Notes: generated by a model not told the origin, from the sequence alone. Shown: positions 27,658 through 37,188, counted from the stretch's first letter. The stretch: 64,000 nt of DNA from Pacificibacter maritimus (GCF_003814915.1 NZ_RKQK01000001.1:186001-250000), one strand, 5' to 3'. Numbers and translations: made by a program.

Positions 27658-29013
27658 TTATTGACCTTTCTCGGCTTTTTTCGCCTTGAGGGCGCGTAAC
27701 TTTAAAAACAGCTTTACGGCCAGCATGGGTTTATTTTCTTGTTTAGCACGCGCGAGCGCCAATGCGCCATCGGGCACATCTTTGGTAATCACCGATCCGC
27801 TGGCGGTCATAGCCTCAGTGCCGACAGTGACGGGGGCAACAAGCATGGTGTTTGAGCCAATAAAAGCATCACGGCCTACAGTGGTGCGATGCTTGAACAC
27901 GCCATCATAGTTGCAAGTGATTGTACCCGCACCGATATTTGCGCCATCGCCGATATCTGCATCGCCAATATACGTGAGATGGCCCACTTTGGTGCCTTCC
28001 CCGATTTGCGCGTTTTTCACTTCTACGAAATTGCCAACATGGGCGTTGTTTGCCAGCTCTGCACCTGGGCGCAAGCGCGCGAAGGGGCCAGCATCAGCGC
28101 CCGTGGATACGTGACAGCCCTCAAGATGGCTGAAAGATTTGATCCGCGCACCGCTTTCAATCGTCACATTCGGACCAAAGACGACATTAGGATCAATCAC
28201 AGCATCGCGGCCGATATAGGTATCCAGCGAGAAAAACACAGTTTCAGGGGCCACAAGCGTTACACCATTTTCTAGCATTTCAGCGCGTTTGGCAGCTTGA
28301 AACAACCCCTCTGCACGGGCCAGTTCTGCGCGGGTGTTGACGCCCAAAGTCTCAGATTCATCGCAGGCTACGGATGTGGCTGTCAGGCCTGTTTTCCAAG
28401 CGATTTCAACCACATCAGGCAGATAATATTCGCCAGAGGCATTGTCGTTTCCAACTTGTGACAACAGCCCAAATAGGGTCTTTGCATCTCCACATAGCAC
28501 GCCTGAGTTGCACAGGGTGATCGCGCGTTCTTCTTCCGTTGCGTCTTTGAATTCTACAATGCGCGCAAGTTTATCGCCTTGCATTACCAAACGGCCATAA
28601 CGGCCCGCGTCGGCGGCCTCAAATCCAAGCACCACCACATCGTGGGTCGCACGCGCGCTTTGCATATTTTCTAAGGTCTGAGCAGAAATAAATGGTGTGT
28701 CGCCGTAAAGCACAAAGACATCGCCTTCGAAATCTTTCAAAGCCTCTTTGGCCTGCAAAACAGCATGAGCAGTGCCAAGTTGTTCAGTCTGGGTGGCAAT
28801 CTCAATAGTGTCATCCATAGCACGCGCCGCTGCCGCGACCTGTTCGCCGCCATGGCCGACAACAACAACAGTACGTTCGGGACAAAGCGCGGCGCCCGCA
28901 TTCAGCCCATGGGCAAACAACGGAGCATTGCCTATTTGGTGCAACACTTTTGGCAGGTCCGAATTCATGCGTGATCCCTGTCCAGCGGCAAGTAAAATGA
29001 GGGCTGTAGCCAT
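27658..29013 (-). CDS. glmU: Bifunctional GlmU (GlcN-1-P acetyltransferase / GlcNAc-1-P uridylyltransferase)
   Basis: GlmU performs the last two steps to UDP-GlcNAc. The N-terminal pyrophosphorylase domain has LILLAAGQGSRMNSDLPKVL and VLYGDTPFISAQTL. The C-terminal left-handed beta-helix of hexapeptide repeats starts near VTLVAPETVFFSLDTYIG and has GTITCNYDGVFKHRT, the acetyl-CoA region. At 451 residues it is full length. It is the first gene of the glmU-glmS operon and is divergent from the phosphatase at 29192. GlmM, which supplies its substrate, is at 8.5 kb. Confidence 0.97.
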   Translation of the reverse strand: MATALILLAAGQGSRMNSDLPKVLHQIGNAPLFAHGLNAGAALCPERTVVVVGHGGEQVAAAARAMDDTIEIATQTEQLGTAHAVLQAKEALKDFEGDVFVLYGDTPFISAQTLENMQSARATHDVVVLGFEAADAGRYGRLVMQGDKLARIVEFKDATEEERAITLCNSGVLCGDAKTLFGLLSQVGNDNASGEYYLPDVVEIAWKTGLTATSVACDESETLGVNTRAELARAEGLFQAAKRAEMLENGVTLVAPETVFFSLDTYIGRDAVIDPNVVFGPNVTIESGARIKSFSHLEGCHVSTGADAGPFARLRPGAELANNAHVGNFVEVKNAQIGEGTKVGHLTYIGDADIGDGANIGAGTITCNYDGVFKHRTTVGRDAFIGSNTMLVAPVTVGTEAMTASGSVITKDVPDGALALARAKQENKPMLAVKLFLKLRALKAKKAEKGQ

Positions 29014-29191
29014 TGTTTTGTCCCGATCTGCTCTTTTCTTTATCTGTGTGTCGTTTTACCCATGTCGCATAGCACCGCAAGGGGCGGAGCTTCACATATT
29101 TTGACCGCAAGTTACATCAGGTGACACATCTCGGCATCCCTTCGCCGATTGGTCAATGTAAAGTAAGGGGAATATTTTGAAAGGGCTGACG

Positions 29192-29857
29192 ATGCGCTGC
29201 GTTATTTTCGATCTCGATGGAACCTTGGCAGACACTTCGGCCGATTTGATTGCTTCGGCCAATTATTGTTTCAACGCGTTGGGTTATGGAGATGTCTTAG
29301 ATCCGATCAAAGATGCATCAACGGCCTTTCACGGGGGGCGGGCGATGTTGAATTTGGGGTTTGGGCGGGTCAAACCTGACTTTGATCAAACAGATATCGA
29401 CACGCAATATCCGGTGTTATTACAGGCCTATGGTGACGCAATAAATGTTCACACCAAACTCTATGATGGGGCGGTTGAGGCCATCGAAGGCCTGAAATCC
29501 GCGGGCTACGCCGTGGGGGTTTGCACCAATAAGCCCAGCGGTTTGGCGGAAAACTTGCTGCAAAAACTGGGCGTGCGCGATTTGTTTGCGTCGATGATTG
29601 GCGCGGATACCCTGCCTGTGCGCAAACCAGATCCTGCGCCCTATGAGGCTGCGGTTGAACAGGCGGGGGGCACTTTGGCGATGAGTTATCTTGTGGGCGA
29701 TACCATAACGGATCGCAAAACAGCAGCGGCTGCGGGCGTGCCTTGTGCGCTTGTGACCTTCGGGCCTGATGGAGAGGCTGTGCGCGCGTTAAAACCCGAA
29801 GCCTTATTGTCATCATATGCCGATTTGGCGCGCGTCACCAAGGAGCTGATCGGATGA
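29192..29857 (+). CDS. gph: HAD-family phosphatase, phosphoglycolate phosphatase-like
   Basis: HAD motif I is FDLDGTLADTSADL, motif II is VGVCTNKPSG, motif III is VRKPDPAPYEAA, and motif IV is YLVGDTITDRKTAAAAG. The 221 residues with an alpha-helical cap match Gph, which removes 2-phosphoglycolate, though other small phosphates are possible. I chose the ATG at 29192, with AAAGGG 7 bases ahead; a TTG at 29177 is less likely. The stop overlaps the start of the aminotransferase gene (ATGA). Confidence 0.85.
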   Translation: MRCVIFDLDGTLADTSADLIASANYCFNALGYGDVLDPIKDASTAFHGGRAMLNLGFGRVKPDFDQTDIDTQYPVLLQAYGDAINVHTKLYDGAVEAIEGLKSAGYAVGVCTNKPSGLAENLLQKLGVRDLFASMIGADTLPVRKPDPAPYEAAVEQAGGTLAMSYLVGDTITDRKTAAAAGVPCALVTFGPDGEAVRALKPEALLSSYADLARVTKELIG

Positions 29858-31044
29858 GCGAAGTCTTCAAAGGCAATTTTACCCAGCAAGAACCGATCTC
29901 AGAAGACGCAATCGAAGCGGCCGTAGCCGTGATGCGATCAGGCCGCTTGCATCGCTATAATACCTTGCCAAATGAGGCGGGGGAGGTGGCTGAGCTTGAG
30001 CAAGAGTTTGCCGCCTCTGTCGGGGCCAAGTATTGTCTTGCCGTGGCTTCGGGTGGCTACGCCTTAGGCTGCGCTTTGCGTGCTGTCGGCGTGGGGGCAG
30101 GGGATACGGTTTTGACCAATGCGTTTACGCTTGCGCCTGTTCCTGGTGCAATCTCGGCCTTGGGCGCTACGCCTGTTTTTGTTGGCGTGACCGACGGTTT
30201 GGTGATTGATCTGGATGATTTGCAGGTCAAAATTCATACCAGCGGCGCAAAGGTTTTGATGCTGTCACATATGCGTGGCCACATCGTGGATATGGATGCT
30301 TTGATGTATATCTGTAATGGCGCAGGTGTGATCGTGATCGAAGATTGTGCACATACGATGGGGGCCACTTGGGATGGCGTTCCATCAGGGCGCCACGGGG
30401 CGGTGGGCTGCTATTCCACACAGACCTACAAGCATATTAACTCAGGCGAGGGCGGATTTCTCGTCACCGATGATGATGAGATAGCGGCAAAAGCCATCAT
30501 GTTATCAGGGTCTTATATGTTATACGGCAAACATACAGCCGCCCCCGCGCCGCAGGTGTTTGAGGCGATCAAATATGACACACCGAATGTATCGGGGCGG
30601 ATGGATCATCTGCGCGCTGCGATCTTGCGCGTGCAATTGCGGAATTTGCCAGCGCAGGTCGAACATTGGAATGCGCGCTACAGGACCGTTGAAAATGGTC
30701 TGCGGGATGTAGAGGGGCTCACGATCATTCAGCGCCCCCAAGCCGAAGGCTATGTTGGGTCATCGTTTCAGTTTTTGCTGCTTGATTGGCCTGACGACAA
30801 GATCGAAGCTTTGGTTGCAGCCTGCCTCAAGCGCGGTGTTGAATTGAAATGGTTTGGCGCGCCCGAACCTGTGGCATTCACCTCGCGCTATGACAGTTGG
30901 CGCTATGTCGATCCGCAGCCTTTGCCCGATAGTGATCGCGTTTTGAAAGCTATCGTAGACATGCGCTTGCCTTTGACGTTTTCGGTTGAGGATTGCGCCC
31001 AGTTGGCGCGGATCATCAAAGATGAAGTTCTCGCGACCCTGTAG
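29854..31044 (+). CDS. DegT/DnrJ/EryC1-family sugar aminotransferase-like protein
   Basis: The 396-residue protein has the PLP-dependent fold type I used by nucleotide-sugar aminotransferases: ASGGYALGCALRAVGVGAGD, VIVIEDCAHTMGATWDG, and the PLP lysine in STQTYKHINSGEGGF (Lys193). The C-terminal domain (FQFLLLDWPDDKIEALVAAC) is complete. Usual substrates are keto-sugars for LPS or capsule, but no sugar-pathway partner is adjacent, so the real substrate is unclear. It is translationally coupled to the HAD phosphatase through a 4-base overlap. Both are near glmU-glmS, which supply UDP-GlcNAc. Confidence 0.85.
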   Translation: MSEVFKGNFTQQEPISEDAIEAAVAVMRSGRLHRYNTLPNEAGEVAELEQEFAASVGAKYCLAVASGGYALGCALRAVGVGAGDTVLTNAFTLAPVPGAISALGATPVFVGVTDGLVIDLDDLQVKIHTSGAKVLMLSHMRGHIVDMDALMYICNGAGVIVIEDCAHTMGATWDGVPSGRHGAVGCYSTQTYKHINSGEGGFLVTDDDEIAAKAIMLSGSYMLYGKHTAAPAPQVFEAIKYDTPNVSGRMDHLRAAILRVQLRNLPAQVEHWNARYRTVENGLRDVEGLTIIQRPQAEGYVGSSFQFLLLDWPDDKIEALVAACLKRGVELKWFGAPEPVAFTSRYDSWRYVDPQPLPDSDRVLKAIVDMRLPLTFSVEDCAQLARIIKDEVLATL

Positions 31045-31186
31045 TGGGCTGTACAACACGGGAGCAAAGCGGACAGTCTATTGCGACCTTCGCTGTGTTT
31101 TGGCGCGATCATTCTGGCTGGAGTGCAGGGGGGGGAACTCGAAATCCGACTAAAAATATCAGGTAATCACTTCGAATCAACATTGG

Positions 31187-31203
31187 TGATTAAGGGTTAA
31201 TCA
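31187..31203. promoter_or_regulatory. Perfect dyad in the nuo leader
   Basis: TGATTAA GGG TTAATCA is a perfect inverted repeat of 7 bases on each side of GGG, in the AT-rich part of the leader. It lies about 160 bases before nuoA and is the best operator candidate for the complex I operon. The binding protein is unknown. Confidence 0.45.
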
Positions 31204-31294
31204 ACTGTGTCCACCTGCGACAAAAAACTTTGTACTTGCCTTGAAACAAAGGCTTTTCAATGCCTCCGCTGTGTTGACCCCACCCCCGCAGAGG

Positions 31295-31317
31295 GCTAAA
31301 CCACTTGCAGCTTTAGC
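31295..31317 (+). promoter_or_regulatory. Second inverted repeat in the nuo leader
   Basis: GCTAAA and TTTAGC are separated by 11 bases, about 45 bases before nuoA. It could be a leader stem-loop or a weak operator. Confidence 0.3.
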
Positions 31318-31361
31318 ACACGCGCGCCCGCTATCCCGTGGGCCCATATAAGGAGCCGCTC

Positions 31362-31727
31362 GTGGAAGACTTGCTTCGGGATTTTCTCCCAGTCATAATT
31401 TTTCTCGGCCTCGCCATCGCGCTGGGTCTTGTTTTCATTTTTGCAGCCTTGATCATTGCCGTGCGCAATCCTGATCCTGAAAAGGTGTCTGCCTACGAAT
31501 GTGGGTTTAACGCTTTTGACGATGCGCGGATGAAATTCGATGTTCGTTTTTACTTGGTATCGATCCTCTTCATCATCTTCGATCTGGAAATCGCATTCCT
31601 CTTTCCTTGGGCCGTCGCGTTCAAAGATGTGGGTCTTGTTGGGTTCTGGTCTATGATGGTGTTCTTGGGCGTGCTCACAGTGGGCTTTGCCTATGAGTGG
31701 AAAAAAGGAGCCTTGGAATGGGCGTGA
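31362..31727 (+). CDS. nuoA: NADH-quinone oxidoreductase subunit A
   Basis: NuoA is a small membrane subunit at the junction of the hydrophilic and membrane arms of complex I. The 121-residue protein has three helices and the conserved loop [21 protein letters not shown], whose Cys is exposed near the quinone site. I start at the GTG at 31362, directly after AAGGAGC; the longer ATG start at 31338 would cover the ribosome-binding site. It is the first gene of the nuo operon and overlaps nuoB by 10 bases. Confidence 0.95.
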   Translation: MEDLLRDFLPVIIFLGLAIALGLVFIFAALIIAVRNPDPEKVSAYECGFNAFDDARMKFDVRFYLVSILFIIFDLEIAFLFPWAVAFKDVGLVGFWSMMVFLGVLTVGFAYEWKKGALEWA

Positions 31728-32251
31728 TCACTTCTGCCAATACAGCTGGCGCGGATAAAGAAGTCGCGACGCAGGCTTTGAACAACGAATTGCAAGACAA
31801 AGGCTTTTTGCTGACGTCGACAGAAGACATCATCAACTGGGCCCGCACAGGGTCGTTGCACTGGATGACCTTTGGTCTGGCGTGCTGCGCGGTTGAAATG
31901 ATGCACACATCTATGCCGCGTTACGATCTTGAACGTTTCGGCACAGCGCCGCGCGCCTCCCCACGTCAATCTGACTTGATGATCGTGGCTGGCACGCTGA
32001 CCAACAAAATGGCGCCAGCTCTGCGTAAGGTTTACGACCAAATGCCAGAACCGCGTTACGTGATCTCGATGGGGTCTTGTGCGAACGGCGGCGGGTACTA
32101 CCATTACTCTTATTCTGTTGTACGTGGTTGTGATCGGATTGTGCCTGTCGACATTTATGTGCCTGGCTGCCCTCCGACAGCCGAAGCCTTGCTGTATGGT
32201 ATCATGCAACTGCAACGCAAAATGCGCCGCACTGGCACGATTGCCCGCTAA
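31718..32251 (+). CDS. nuoB: NADH-quinone oxidoreductase subunit B
   Basis: NuoB carries cluster N2, which passes electrons to quinone. Its ligands are visible in LACCAVEMM (Cys56, Cys57), [10 protein letters not shown] (Cys121) and [14 protein letters not shown] (Cys151). The usual motif [19 protein letters not shown] is complete. The 177-residue form starts at the ATG at 31718, inside the end of nuoA. The upstream ATG at 31697 adds residues not found in the family. nuoC follows after 12 bases. Confidence 0.96.
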   Translation: MGVITSANTAGADKEVATQALNNELQDKGFLLTSTEDIINWARTGSLHWMTFGLACCAVEMMHTSMPRYDLERFGTAPRASPRQSDLMIVAGTLTNKMAPALRKVYDQMPEPRYVISMGSCANGGGYYHYSYSVVRGCDRIVPVDIYVPGCPPTAEALLYGIMQLQRKMRRTGTIAR

Positions 32252-32263
32252 GGAGACGGACCT

Positions 32264-32866
32264 ATGAGCGAAGCTCTCGAAATTCTTGCAGCTCACCTAG
32301 AGCTCAAACGCCCTGATGATGTTGTCTCAACCGAGATTACTTTTGGCGAATTGACGGTCACAGTGTCCCCTGCGGGCATCGTTGACTTTGTCGAGTTTCT
32401 GAAAACGGATGCGACTTGCAAATTCTCAAGTCTTGTTGACATCACGGCAATTGATAACCCGTCGCGCCCTGAGCGTTTCGATGTGGTGTATCATTTCTTG
32501 TCGATGTACCAAAACCACCGCATCCGCATCAAAACGGCTGTGCGTGAAGATGAAATGATCGCATCTATTGTTGATGTGCATCCGTCAGCAAATTGGTTTG
32601 AGCGTGAAGTCTTTGACATGTTCGGCATTATCTTTTCAGGCCACCCTGATTTGCGTCGTCTGCTCACTGACTACGGTTTCCGTGGCTATCCTTTGCGCAA
32701 AGATTTTCCGACAACAGGCTATACTGAAGTTCGGTATGATGACGAACTCAAGCGCGTGGTCTACGAACCTGTGTCCTTGACGCAAGAATACCGCCAGTTT
32801 GACAATCTGTCCCCTTGGGAAGGCGCGAAATACATCCTTCCAGGTGATGAAAAGCAAGAGGCCTGA
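32264..32866 (+). CDS. nuoC: NADH-quinone oxidoreductase subunit C
   Basis: NuoC is the 30-kDa peripheral-arm subunit that packs against NuoD and NuoB. The 200-residue protein has the family signature [20 protein letters not shown], followed by [20 protein letters not shown]. It is a separate protein, not the NuoCD fusion of E. coli. AAGGAG precedes the ATG. The next gene is not nuoD but a sulfotransferase-like insert. Confidence 0.96.
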   Translation: MSEALEILAAHLELKRPDDVVSTEITFGELTVTVSPAGIVDFVEFLKTDATCKFSSLVDITAIDNPSRPERFDVVYHFLSMYQNHRIRIKTAVREDEMIASIVDVHPSANWFEREVFDMFGIIFSGHPDLRRLLTDYGFRGYPLRKDFPTTGYTEVRYDDELKRVVYEPVSLTQEYRQFDNLSPWEGAKYILPGDEKQEA

Positions 32867-32869
32867 TAA

Positions 32870-33763
32870 GTGACGCAACCTGTGTTCATGTTCTGTGTCG
32901 GTGCGACCAAGGCGGGTACGTCTTGGCTGTACGACTATTTGCATGGGCACCCTGATTGCAAACTTCAGGCCGTGAAAGAATCGCATTTTTTCGACACGAT
33001 CGAAAAGCCGCATATGAAGCCGCAAATCGATACGTGGAAAAACAACCGCGATACTTTTAAGCTCCGTTTGGCGCAGGCCACTCTGGCTGGGGATAGCGCA
33101 AAGATCGACCGTTTAAGCCGTCAAATCGAGGCCCTCAACAGCTTGATCAAGGCTGTGCGCAAACGCGATGAAGGCTTGGATCAATATTTGGCCTATGTGC
33201 GTTCCGACAGCGATAACGCGAAATTGGTTGGCGATTTAACACCGTCTTATGCTTTGCTGGGCGAGGCACGGTTGGACAGCATGTCAAAACTTGATGAGGA
33301 TGTCAGGTTTGTCTTTTTGATGCGTGATCCGATTGATCGCCTTTGGTCCCATGTGCGGATGACTGCCAAACGCAGTACGGATAGTGCGGCAGAATTCGAA
33401 GCCAAAGCGCGCGCCGTGTTGAAACGCACTGCGAATGGCGGCGAAACCCATATCACCACGCGCGGGGATTACCCTGCGATTGTGCAAAAATTACAACGTG
33501 TGATCCCAAAGGATCGGTTGCATTTCGAATTCTTCGAAGAGCTTTTGACCGATGCTGGGGTGCGTAAACTCTGTGATTTCTTGGGCATTTCTTATGTGCC
33601 CGCAGAAACTGATCGTAAAGTCCACGAAGGCAAAAGCCTGAACATGGATGATGAAATGCTTGGCTGGGCGGCTGACGTAACAGCGCCGCACTATGCTTTT
33701 GTGAAAGAAACCTTCGGTGCGCTTCCTCAGCGGTGGCAAACCAATATGGCGAGGGTCAACTAG
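32870..33763 (+). CDS. Sulfotransferase-family protein inside the nuo operon
   Basis: The 297-residue protein has both PAPS-binding elements: the P-loop-like CVGATKAGTSWLYDYLHGHP at the N-terminus, and VFLMRDPIDRLWSHVRM as the 3'-phosphate site. DLTPSYALL and a basic coiled stretch (LSRQIEALNSLIKAVRKRDE) lie between them. This fits the bacterial sulfotransferase family that moves sulfate from PAPS to sugars, lipids or peptides. It starts with a GTG 4 bases after the nuoC stop, and its TAG abuts the nuoD ATG. It is thus fully embedded in the operon, with no frame loss. It is not a complex I subunit in any organism I know. The acceptor is unknown. Confidence 0.82.
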   Translation: MTQPVFMFCVGATKAGTSWLYDYLHGHPDCKLQAVKESHFFDTIEKPHMKPQIDTWKNNRDTFKLRLAQATLAGDSAKIDRLSRQIEALNSLIKAVRKRDEGLDQYLAYVRSDSDNAKLVGDLTPSYALLGEARLDSMSKLDEDVRFVFLMRDPIDRLWSHVRMTAKRSTDSAAEFEAKARAVLKRTANGGETHITTRGDYPAIVQKLQRVIPKDRLHFEFFEELLTDAGVRKLCDFLGISYVPAETDRKVHEGKSLNMDDEMLGWAADVTAPHYAFVKETFGALPQRWQTNMARVN

Positions 33764-34978
33764 ATGGATGGCAACGTGAGCGACGTATTGACGGGCGAAC
33801 AAAAGATCCGCAACTTTAACATCAACTTTGGGCCTCAGCACCCTGCGGCGCACGGCGTTTTGCGTATGGTGTTGGAACTTGACGGCGAAATCGTTGAGCG
33901 GGCTGACCCGCATATCGGCCTTTTGCACCGTGGCACTGAAAAGTTGATGGAAAGCCGCACTTACCTGCAAAACCTTCCCTACTTGGATCGCCTCGATTAT
34001 GTGGCGCCGATGAACCAAGAACACGCTTGGTGTCTGGCGATTGAACGTCTTGCAGGCGTCGAAGTGCCGCGTCGTGCCTCTTTGATCCGCGTGCTGTTTT
34101 CTGAGATTGGCCGCGTGTTGAACCACCTTTTGAACGTCACCACGCAGGCGATGGATGTCGGCGCGCTCACACCACCGCTTTGGGGGTTTGAAGAACGTGA
34201 AAAGCTGATGATCTTTTACGAACGGGCTTGTGGCGCACGCTTGCACGCGGCCTATTTCCGTCCAGGTGGTGTGCACCAAGACCTGCCGCCAAAGCTAATT
34301 GACGATATCGAAACATGGGCCAATGAATTCCCGAAAATGATCGCGGACATTCATACGCTTTTGACCGAAAACCGTATCTTCAAACAGCGTAACGCAGATA
34401 TCGGCATCATTTCCGAACAGGAGATCCTTGATTGGGGGTACTCTGGCGTGATGGTGCGTGGTTCAGGTTTGGCGTGGGATTTGCGTCGCTCTGAGCCTTA
34501 TGAGCTTTACGACGAGTTTGATTTCAAAATCCCTGTGGGCAAGAACGGCGATTGCTATGATCGCTACCTCGTGCGCATGGCGGAAATGGAAGAATCCACC
34601 AAGATCATTCTGCAAGCGATTGAAAAATTGCGAGCCCCCGAGGGCCAAGGTGATGTGCTTGCGCGTGGTAAACTCACACCGCCCAAACGCGGCGATATGA
34701 AAACCTCAATGGAAGCGCTGATCCACCACTTTAAGCTCTACACAGAAGGGTTCAAATTGCCTGCAGGCGAAGTCTACGCCGCTGTGGAAGCGCCAAAAGG
34801 CGAATTCGGCGTTTACATGGTGTCTGACGGCACCAACAAACCTTACCGTGCTAAACTCCGCGCTCCGGGGTTCTTGCACCTTCAATCGATGGATCATGTT
34901 GCGAAGGGTCACCAATTGGCTGACGTTGCAGCGCTCATCGGCACTATGGATATCGTATTTGGGGAGGTGGACCGCTAA
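33764..34978 (+). CDS. nuoD: NADH-quinone oxidoreductase subunit D
   Basis: NuoD is the 49-kDa subunit that, with NuoB, forms the quinone pocket. The 404-residue protein shows [40 protein letters not shown], a [19 protein letters not shown] helix, and the end [20 protein letters not shown] with [20 protein letters not shown]. The conserved His and Tyr of the quinone site lie in the first and second of these stretches. Its TAA overlaps the nuoE ATG by 1 base. It starts directly after the sulfotransferase stop. Confidence 0.97.
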   Translation: MDGNVSDVLTGEQKIRNFNINFGPQHPAAHGVLRMVLELDGEIVERADPHIGLLHRGTEKLMESRTYLQNLPYLDRLDYVAPMNQEHAWCLAIERLAGVEVPRRASLIRVLFSEIGRVLNHLLNVTTQAMDVGALTPPLWGFEEREKLMIFYERACGARLHAAYFRPGGVHQDLPPKLIDDIETWANEFPKMIADIHTLLTENRIFKQRNADIGIISEQEILDWGYSGVMVRGSGLAWDLRRSEPYELYDEFDFKIPVGKNGDCYDRYLVRMAEMEESTKIILQAIEKLRAPEGQGDVLARGKLTPPKRGDMKTSMEALIHHFKLYTEGFKLPAGEVYAAVEAPKGEFGVYMVSDGTNKPYRAKLRAPGFLHLQSMDHVAKGHQLADVAALIGTMDIVFGEVDR

Positions 34979-36162
34979 TGCTACGCCGTCTGCACGCTGA
35001 ACAACCCGCTTCTTTTGAATTCACACCCGCCAATCAGACATGGGCTGAAGCTCAGATCACAAAGTACCCCGAGGGGCGTCAGCAATCTGCTGTTATTCCT
35101 CTTTTGTGGCGTGCACAGGAACAAGAAAGTTGGTTGACCAAGCCCGCGATCGAACACATCGCTGACATGTTGGGCATGCCTTACATTCGCGTGCTCGAAG
35201 TGGCGACATTCTACTTTATGTTCCAACTCAAACCCGTGGGAACAGTCGCGCATATCCAAATCTGTGGCACATTGTCTTGCATGATTTGTGGCGCCGAAGA
35301 CCTGATGGCCGTGGCAAAAGAAAAAATCTCACCCACGCCGCATACTGTGTCTGCGGATGGCAAGTTTTCTTGGGAAGAAGTCGAATGTCTTGGCGCCTGT
35401 TCAAACGCCCCTATGGCGCAGATTGGCAAAGACTATTACGAAGATCTTTCCACCGAAAACTTTGCAAAATTGATCGATGATATGGCGGCTGGCAATGTGC
35501 CGCTTCCGGGTCCTCAAAACGGTCGTTTCGCGGCTGAACCTTTGTCTGGCCTCACCTCTCTGGATCAAGGCGAAACTGATACAAATCAATACAATGCCTC
35601 AGTCGCTTTGGCGGCTGAAATTGGCGACACGCTCAAGCGCATTGATGGCACCGAAGTGCCATTGCTGACACCTTGGTTGGATGGCGGCAAGCGCACGGGC
35701 GCGAAACCACCGAAACCTGCCGCGACCGCTAAGTCTGCCGTACAGCAAGCCGCAGATCAGAAAGCTGTGAAAAGCTCTGCGACCTCTAAAGGCAAGCCTA
35801 AGACAGAAGTCAAAGGCAATACACCAACCAAATCAACTGCTAAAGTTGACAAAACACCTGCGGCAGCTGCGCCAGCCTCCGTTGCAGAACAAAAGAAACC
35901 CCGCACCATGAAAGCCCCCCGCAAAGCAGGGGCCGATGATCTGAAAATGATTAAAGGTGTCGGACCGAAGCTTGAACAAACACTCAATGAATTGGGATTT
36001 TGGCATTTTGACCAAGTGGCAAAATGGACACCCGCCGAAATTGCTTGGGTTGATGATAACTTGAAATTCAAAGGTCGCATTGAGCGCGACGGTTGGATTG
36101 ATCAAGCGAAAACCCTAGCTGAAGGTGGTACAACCGAATTCTCAAAACGCGCTAAATACTGA
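34978..36162 (+). CDS. nuoE: NADH-quinone oxidoreductase subunit E with long C-terminal tail
   Basis: The first 170 residues are the 24-kDa [2Fe-2S] subunit of the NADH-binding module, with ligands Cys96, Cys101, Cys137 and Cys141 ([21 protein letters not shown]). The protein runs to 394 residues, far longer than the about 166 of E. coli NuoE. A Lys/Ala/Thr-rich linker (about 235-315) leads to a compact C-terminal domain: [20 protein letters not shown], then [17 protein letters not shown]. The [12 protein letters not shown] part resembles a helix-hairpin-helix, a nucleic-acid-binding motif that is also used structurally. The same domain is repeated in the next gene. Long NuoE forms are also found in Rhodobacter relatives. 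Confidence 0.95.
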   Translation: MLRRLHAEQPASFEFTPANQTWAEAQITKYPEGRQQSAVIPLLWRAQEQESWLTKPAIEHIADMLGMPYIRVLEVATFYFMFQLKPVGTVAHIQICGTLSCMICGAEDLMAVAKEKISPTPHTVSADGKFSWEEVECLGACSNAPMAQIGKDYYEDLSTENFAKLIDDMAAGNVPLPGPQNGRFAAEPLSGLTSLDQGETDTNQYNASVALAAEIGDTLKRIDGTEVPLLTPWLDGGKRTGAKPPKPAATAKSAVQQAADQKAVKSSATSKGKPKTEVKGNTPTKSTAKVDKTPAAAAPASVAEQKKPRTMKAPRKAGADDLKMIKGVGPKLEQTLNELGFWHFDQVAKWTPAEIAWVDDNLKFKGRIERDGWIDQAKTLAEGGTTEFSKRAKY

Positions 36163-36234
36163 TTTTACGACCAAACGGGCCATAGCCAATAAGAGCCAAG
36201 CCCAAGTTCAACAGGGACAGTAAGGAGTACGGAA

Positions 36235-37167
36235 ATGACTGAGACAACTTCGGGGAAGACCCAAAAGATTTGGCTGATTGCGGCCATTTCGGGCATTGTG
36301 GCGTTTTTGGCGCTGCTTTCATTGGCTGGTTATTCGACAGTGGCATCACTGATCGTCGGTGTATTGGTTGCCATTTTGGTGGCGATTTTGCTTTGGATTG
36401 GGTGGTTCAAAGACGTTGAGGCTGAAGAGACCGTTTCATCTTCTGCTTCACCTTCGATACCTGCCTCTGAAGCGGTCTCTACTGACGGTGTTGTTTCGGC
36501 AGGACCGACAAAAACATCTGCAGGCGTGGTTGAGCCTGTCACAGATACTGTTCCAAGTGCAGCACTTGATATGGGATCTGTGGCAACGACCTCTGCTGCT
36601 GCTGAGGCTGTAGAACCTGCCGCCAAACCAGAGGCCGCAGCGGCACCTGTGGCGACAGCGGCAGTTAAAAAATCAACTGCTAAGAAAACTGCAACGGCAA
36701 AACCCGCAGCAAAAGCCAAGCCAGCCGCAAAAGCCAAGCCAGCCGCAAAAGCAACGACTGCTAAAACGGCGACTGCTAAAACGGCGACCGCAAAGCCTGC
36801 TGCGAAAAAAGCCGAGCCTGCGAAAGCAGCTGATGCAAAAGCTAAGGCAGCGAAACCTGCAACAAAAGCGCCAACAAAGGCGCCCGTGGCCAAAGACGGC
36901 AAACCGCCAGTTTTGACCGCAGCACGCGCCGAAGGGGCTGACGATTTAAAATTGCTCAAGGGTGTTGGTCCGAAATTGGAACAAACGCTAAATTCTTTGG
37001 GCTTTTACCATTTCGATCAGATCGCTGGCTGGCGCAAAAAAGAAATTGAATGGGTGGATAACAATCTTAAATTCAAAGGTCGCATTGAACGCGACGGTTG
37101 GGTTGCCCAAGCAAAAATTCTCGCCAAAGGCGGGGAAACTGAATTTTCCAAGCGCTCTAAGAAATAG
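36235..37167 (+). CDS. Membrane-anchored protein with NuoE-like C-terminal domain
   Basis: The 310-residue protein has two hydrophobic helices (about residues 12-56) at the N-terminus. A long Ala/Lys/Pro/Thr linker (about 60-230) follows, and then a C-terminal domain nearly the same as the tail of Nuo[47 protein letters not shown]. By hand alignment 59 of 77 residues agree. The rest of NuoE is absent. It lies 72 bases after nuoE and 21 before the DUF5337-like gene. AAGGAG precedes the ATG. I infer an accessory role linked to complex I, perhaps anchoring or assembly; there is no experimental support here. Confidence 0.8.
   Translation: MTETTSGKTQKIWLIAAISGIVAFLALLSLAGYSTVASLIVGVLVAILVAILLWIGWFKDVEAEETVSSSASPSIPASEAVSTDGVVSAGPTKTSAGVVEPVTDTVPSAALDMGSVATTSAAAEAVEPAAKPEAAAAPVATAAVKKSTAKKTATAKPAAKAKPAAKAKPAAKATTAKTATAKTATAKPAAKKAEPAKAADAKAKAAKPATKAPTKAPVAKDGKPPVLTAARAEGADDLKLLKGVGPKLEQTLNSLGFYHFDQIAGWRKKEIEWVDNNLKFKGRIERDGWVAQAKILAKGGETEFSKRSKK
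36703..36785 (+). repeat. Short tandem repeats in the Lys/Ala linker
   Basis: An 18-base unit (CCAGCCGCAAAAGCCAAG) recurs at 36703, 36721 and, in part, 36739. A 15-base unit (GACTGCTAAAACGGC) is repeated exactly at 36756-36770 and 36771-36785. Both keep the reading frame and encode the AKPAAK and TAKTA repeats. Length variation between strains is likely. Confidence 0.8.
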
Positions 37168-37188
37168 AGTGTGAGGTAGACTGAAGAT

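Larger units (their letters stand above)
31045..31361. other. Leader region upstream of the nuo operon
   Basis: These 317 bases have no gene that I can support. They hold a run of eight G near 31128-31136, an AT-rich block around 31150-31250 and two dyads listed separately. The nuo promoter must be here because the upstream gene ends at 31044, but no clear -35/-10 pair stands out. The AAGGAGC at 31350-31356 is the nuoA ribosome-binding site. Confidence 0.6.

Noticed and set aside
33491-34279. Long minus-strand frame (262 codons) over the sulfotransferase and nuoD
   Set aside because: It crosses the junction of two clearly coding genes on the other strand and has no signal of its own.
36703-36785. 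Short repeats considered as a CRISPR-like or minisatellite array
   Set aside because: The repeats are contiguous, in frame and encode the Lys/Ala linker, with no spacers. They are a coding low-complexity region.
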